Of a stretch of 64,000 bases of DNA, positions 63,118-64,000 are shown piece by piece. Origin of the DNA: Ziziphus jujuba. Lineage: Eukaryota; Streptophyta; Magnoliopsida; Rosales; Rhamnaceae. The notes below the pieces were generated by a model, which had not been told where the DNA came from, did no database searches, and was given only the letters and a program-made list of their open reading frames with translations. The position numbers were made by a program, and so were the translations under genes. The DNA is taken from positions 8,245,001 through 8,309,000 of the forward strand of contig NC_083388.1 of assembly GCF_031755915.1 (NCBI RefSeq), read 5' to 3'. Position 1 is the stretch's first letter; every line of letters begins with the position of its first letter.

Positions 63118-63376
63118 TCAGGTGTCCTTTTTATCTTCACATTGTAAGACATAGAATAGATGATTTTCTATGTCCTTATTTTCAGTAAAATTAGCTTGAT
63201 GTGTGTTTTTAAAGTGACAATCTTTTTCAACATGCCTAAATTTTCTACAGACTCTATACTGTGGTTTTCCTTTAAACCAATAGTTTTTTTCCAAATGACT
63301 TTTTCTTTTGCAAATATCACAAGGAGAATATTTGCTTTTTTTGTTTTGGTTATTTCTAGAATTTTCTTGTGATTGT
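63118..63376 (-). pseudogene. Copia gag zinc-knuckle region
   Basis: Two CCHC-like knuckles in tandem: CDICKRKSHLEKNY (final Cys changed to Tyr) and YRVCRKFRHVEKDC (first Cys changed to Tyr). The linker FKGKPQ is typical of copia lineages with a double knuckle. This is the single-copy spacer between the two inverted arms. Confidence 0.8.
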
Positions 63377-64000
63377 AGTAACCATATGACAAAAGATGAA
63401 AGTATTTTCTGTAGCTTAAATAAAATACAAACAAAAGTCAAAATTGCAAATGGGGAATTTATAGAGGCTACATGAAAAGGAACCATTTGTGTAGAAACCA
63501 AAAAGGGTAAACAGTACACTACTAATGTATTGTTAGTCTCTTTTATAAATCAAAATCTCCTCAACATCAGATAAATGATAGAGAAAGGATACTCTCTGAG
63601 CTTTGAAAGAGATTCATGTACAATATATGATAAGACAAATAAAATTGTGGAGCTTGCAAAAATCAAGATGAAAGGAAACAGATCTTTTCTAATAAAATGG
63701 AAATATGCTAGTGAAGCTGCCATGAAGGCACAAGTAGACATCTCATGGATTTGGCACAAGAGATTTGGTCACTTTCTTTTCAATGGCCTCAGAATTCTTC
63801 AACAAAAGAACATGAATCGTAACTTACCAACTATTAAAGATATCAATGGTACCTGTGAAGCGTGTTTACAAGGAAAGCAACATCGGCAACCTTTCCTAAC
63901 AGGCATAACATGGAGAGTAAAGAAGCCGCTGGAGAAGATTCACATCGATGTTTCTGGACCAATGTGAACTCCATCACTAAACCAAAACAGATACTTCATC
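63377..64000 (+). mobile_element. Inverted copy of copia protease/integrase segment, runs off the window
   Basis: On the plus strand this repeats the minus-strand segment 62485-63100: TTTGTTTGTATTTTATTTA-type sequence, then MIEKGYSLSFERDSCTIYDK, WHKRFGHF, ACLQGKQHRQPF and DVSGPM. It differs by scattered substitutions, with its own stops (for example a TGA after GPM at about 63964). Identity is roughly 90-95% by eye. The copy starts abruptly in the protease region and continues beyond 64000. Confidence 0.88.

Larger units (their letters stand above)
61274..63376 (-). mobile_element. Internal region of the second Ty1-copia element, RT-deleted
   Basis: Read on the minus strand the order is gag zinc knuckles (about 63110-63340), protease, GAG-pre-integrase, integrase, then a deletion joining integrase to RNase H, then polypurine tract and LTR. 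The upstream part is cut off at 63376 by an inverted second copy of the protease/integrase segment. It differs from the first copia element in sequence and gag type, so it is a different lineage. Confidence 0.88.

Overview
The window looks like nuclear DNA from a eudicot plant. It is strongly AT-rich, has GT-AG introns, long (TA)n and (GA)n microsatellites, Ty1-copia retrotransposons, several MITE-like elements and plant-specific gene families. I cannot name the species. Genes are sparse on the left (about one per 8 kb up to 34 kb) and denser between 34 and 54 kb.

1-34 kb: a broken cucumisin-like subtilase (about 1484-4726, +), then two copper-transporter (COPT/Ctr) genes on the same strand (5903-6268 and 14439-14915). 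Each COPT gene has a cluster of GTAC cores upstream, the core of plant copper-response elements. The rest is mostly transposon debris: a degenerate RNase H fragment (~8.7 kb), a hAT-like MITE with a near-perfect 8-bp target duplication (12126-12843), a structurally complete but coding-dead copia element on the minus strand (17303-21599, target duplication GTTCT), and a long-TIR MITE (30409-30788).

34-54 kb: a five-exon gene of a plant-specific family with a C-terminal EWTY motif (34403-36576, -); a four-exon universal stress protein (39396-40343, +); a tau-class glutathione transferase with a frameshift in its second exon (40646-41414, -); tRNA-Asp(GTC); a single-exon four-TM membrane protein (42208-42816, +); a GT4-type glycosyltransferase (43854-45344, +); a five-exon small plant protein ending in a 17-nt exon (46835-48455, -); a slightly degenerate tRNA-Ser(AGA); and a THA8-like PPR protein (52192-53809, -). 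These are ordinary housekeeping or stress genes with no sign of operating as one unit.

54-64 kb: a second subtilase pseudogene (54778-57570, -) whose last exon is split by a 380-bp MITE flanked by TAA. Next comes a second copia element (minus). Its 3' LTR (57665-61273) carries a minisatellite and is itself interrupted by a 2952-bp TG...CA solo-LTR-like insertion with target duplication TGGGT. The reverse transcriptase of this element is deleted, and at the right edge its protease/integrase segment is repeated in inverted orientation.

I found no clearly new biological system. The most informative structures are the nested LTR insertions, the inverted copia duplication, the paired subtilase pseudogenes with damaged active sites, and the COPT pair with GTAC clusters. 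All calls are from reading the sequence; no database search was possible.
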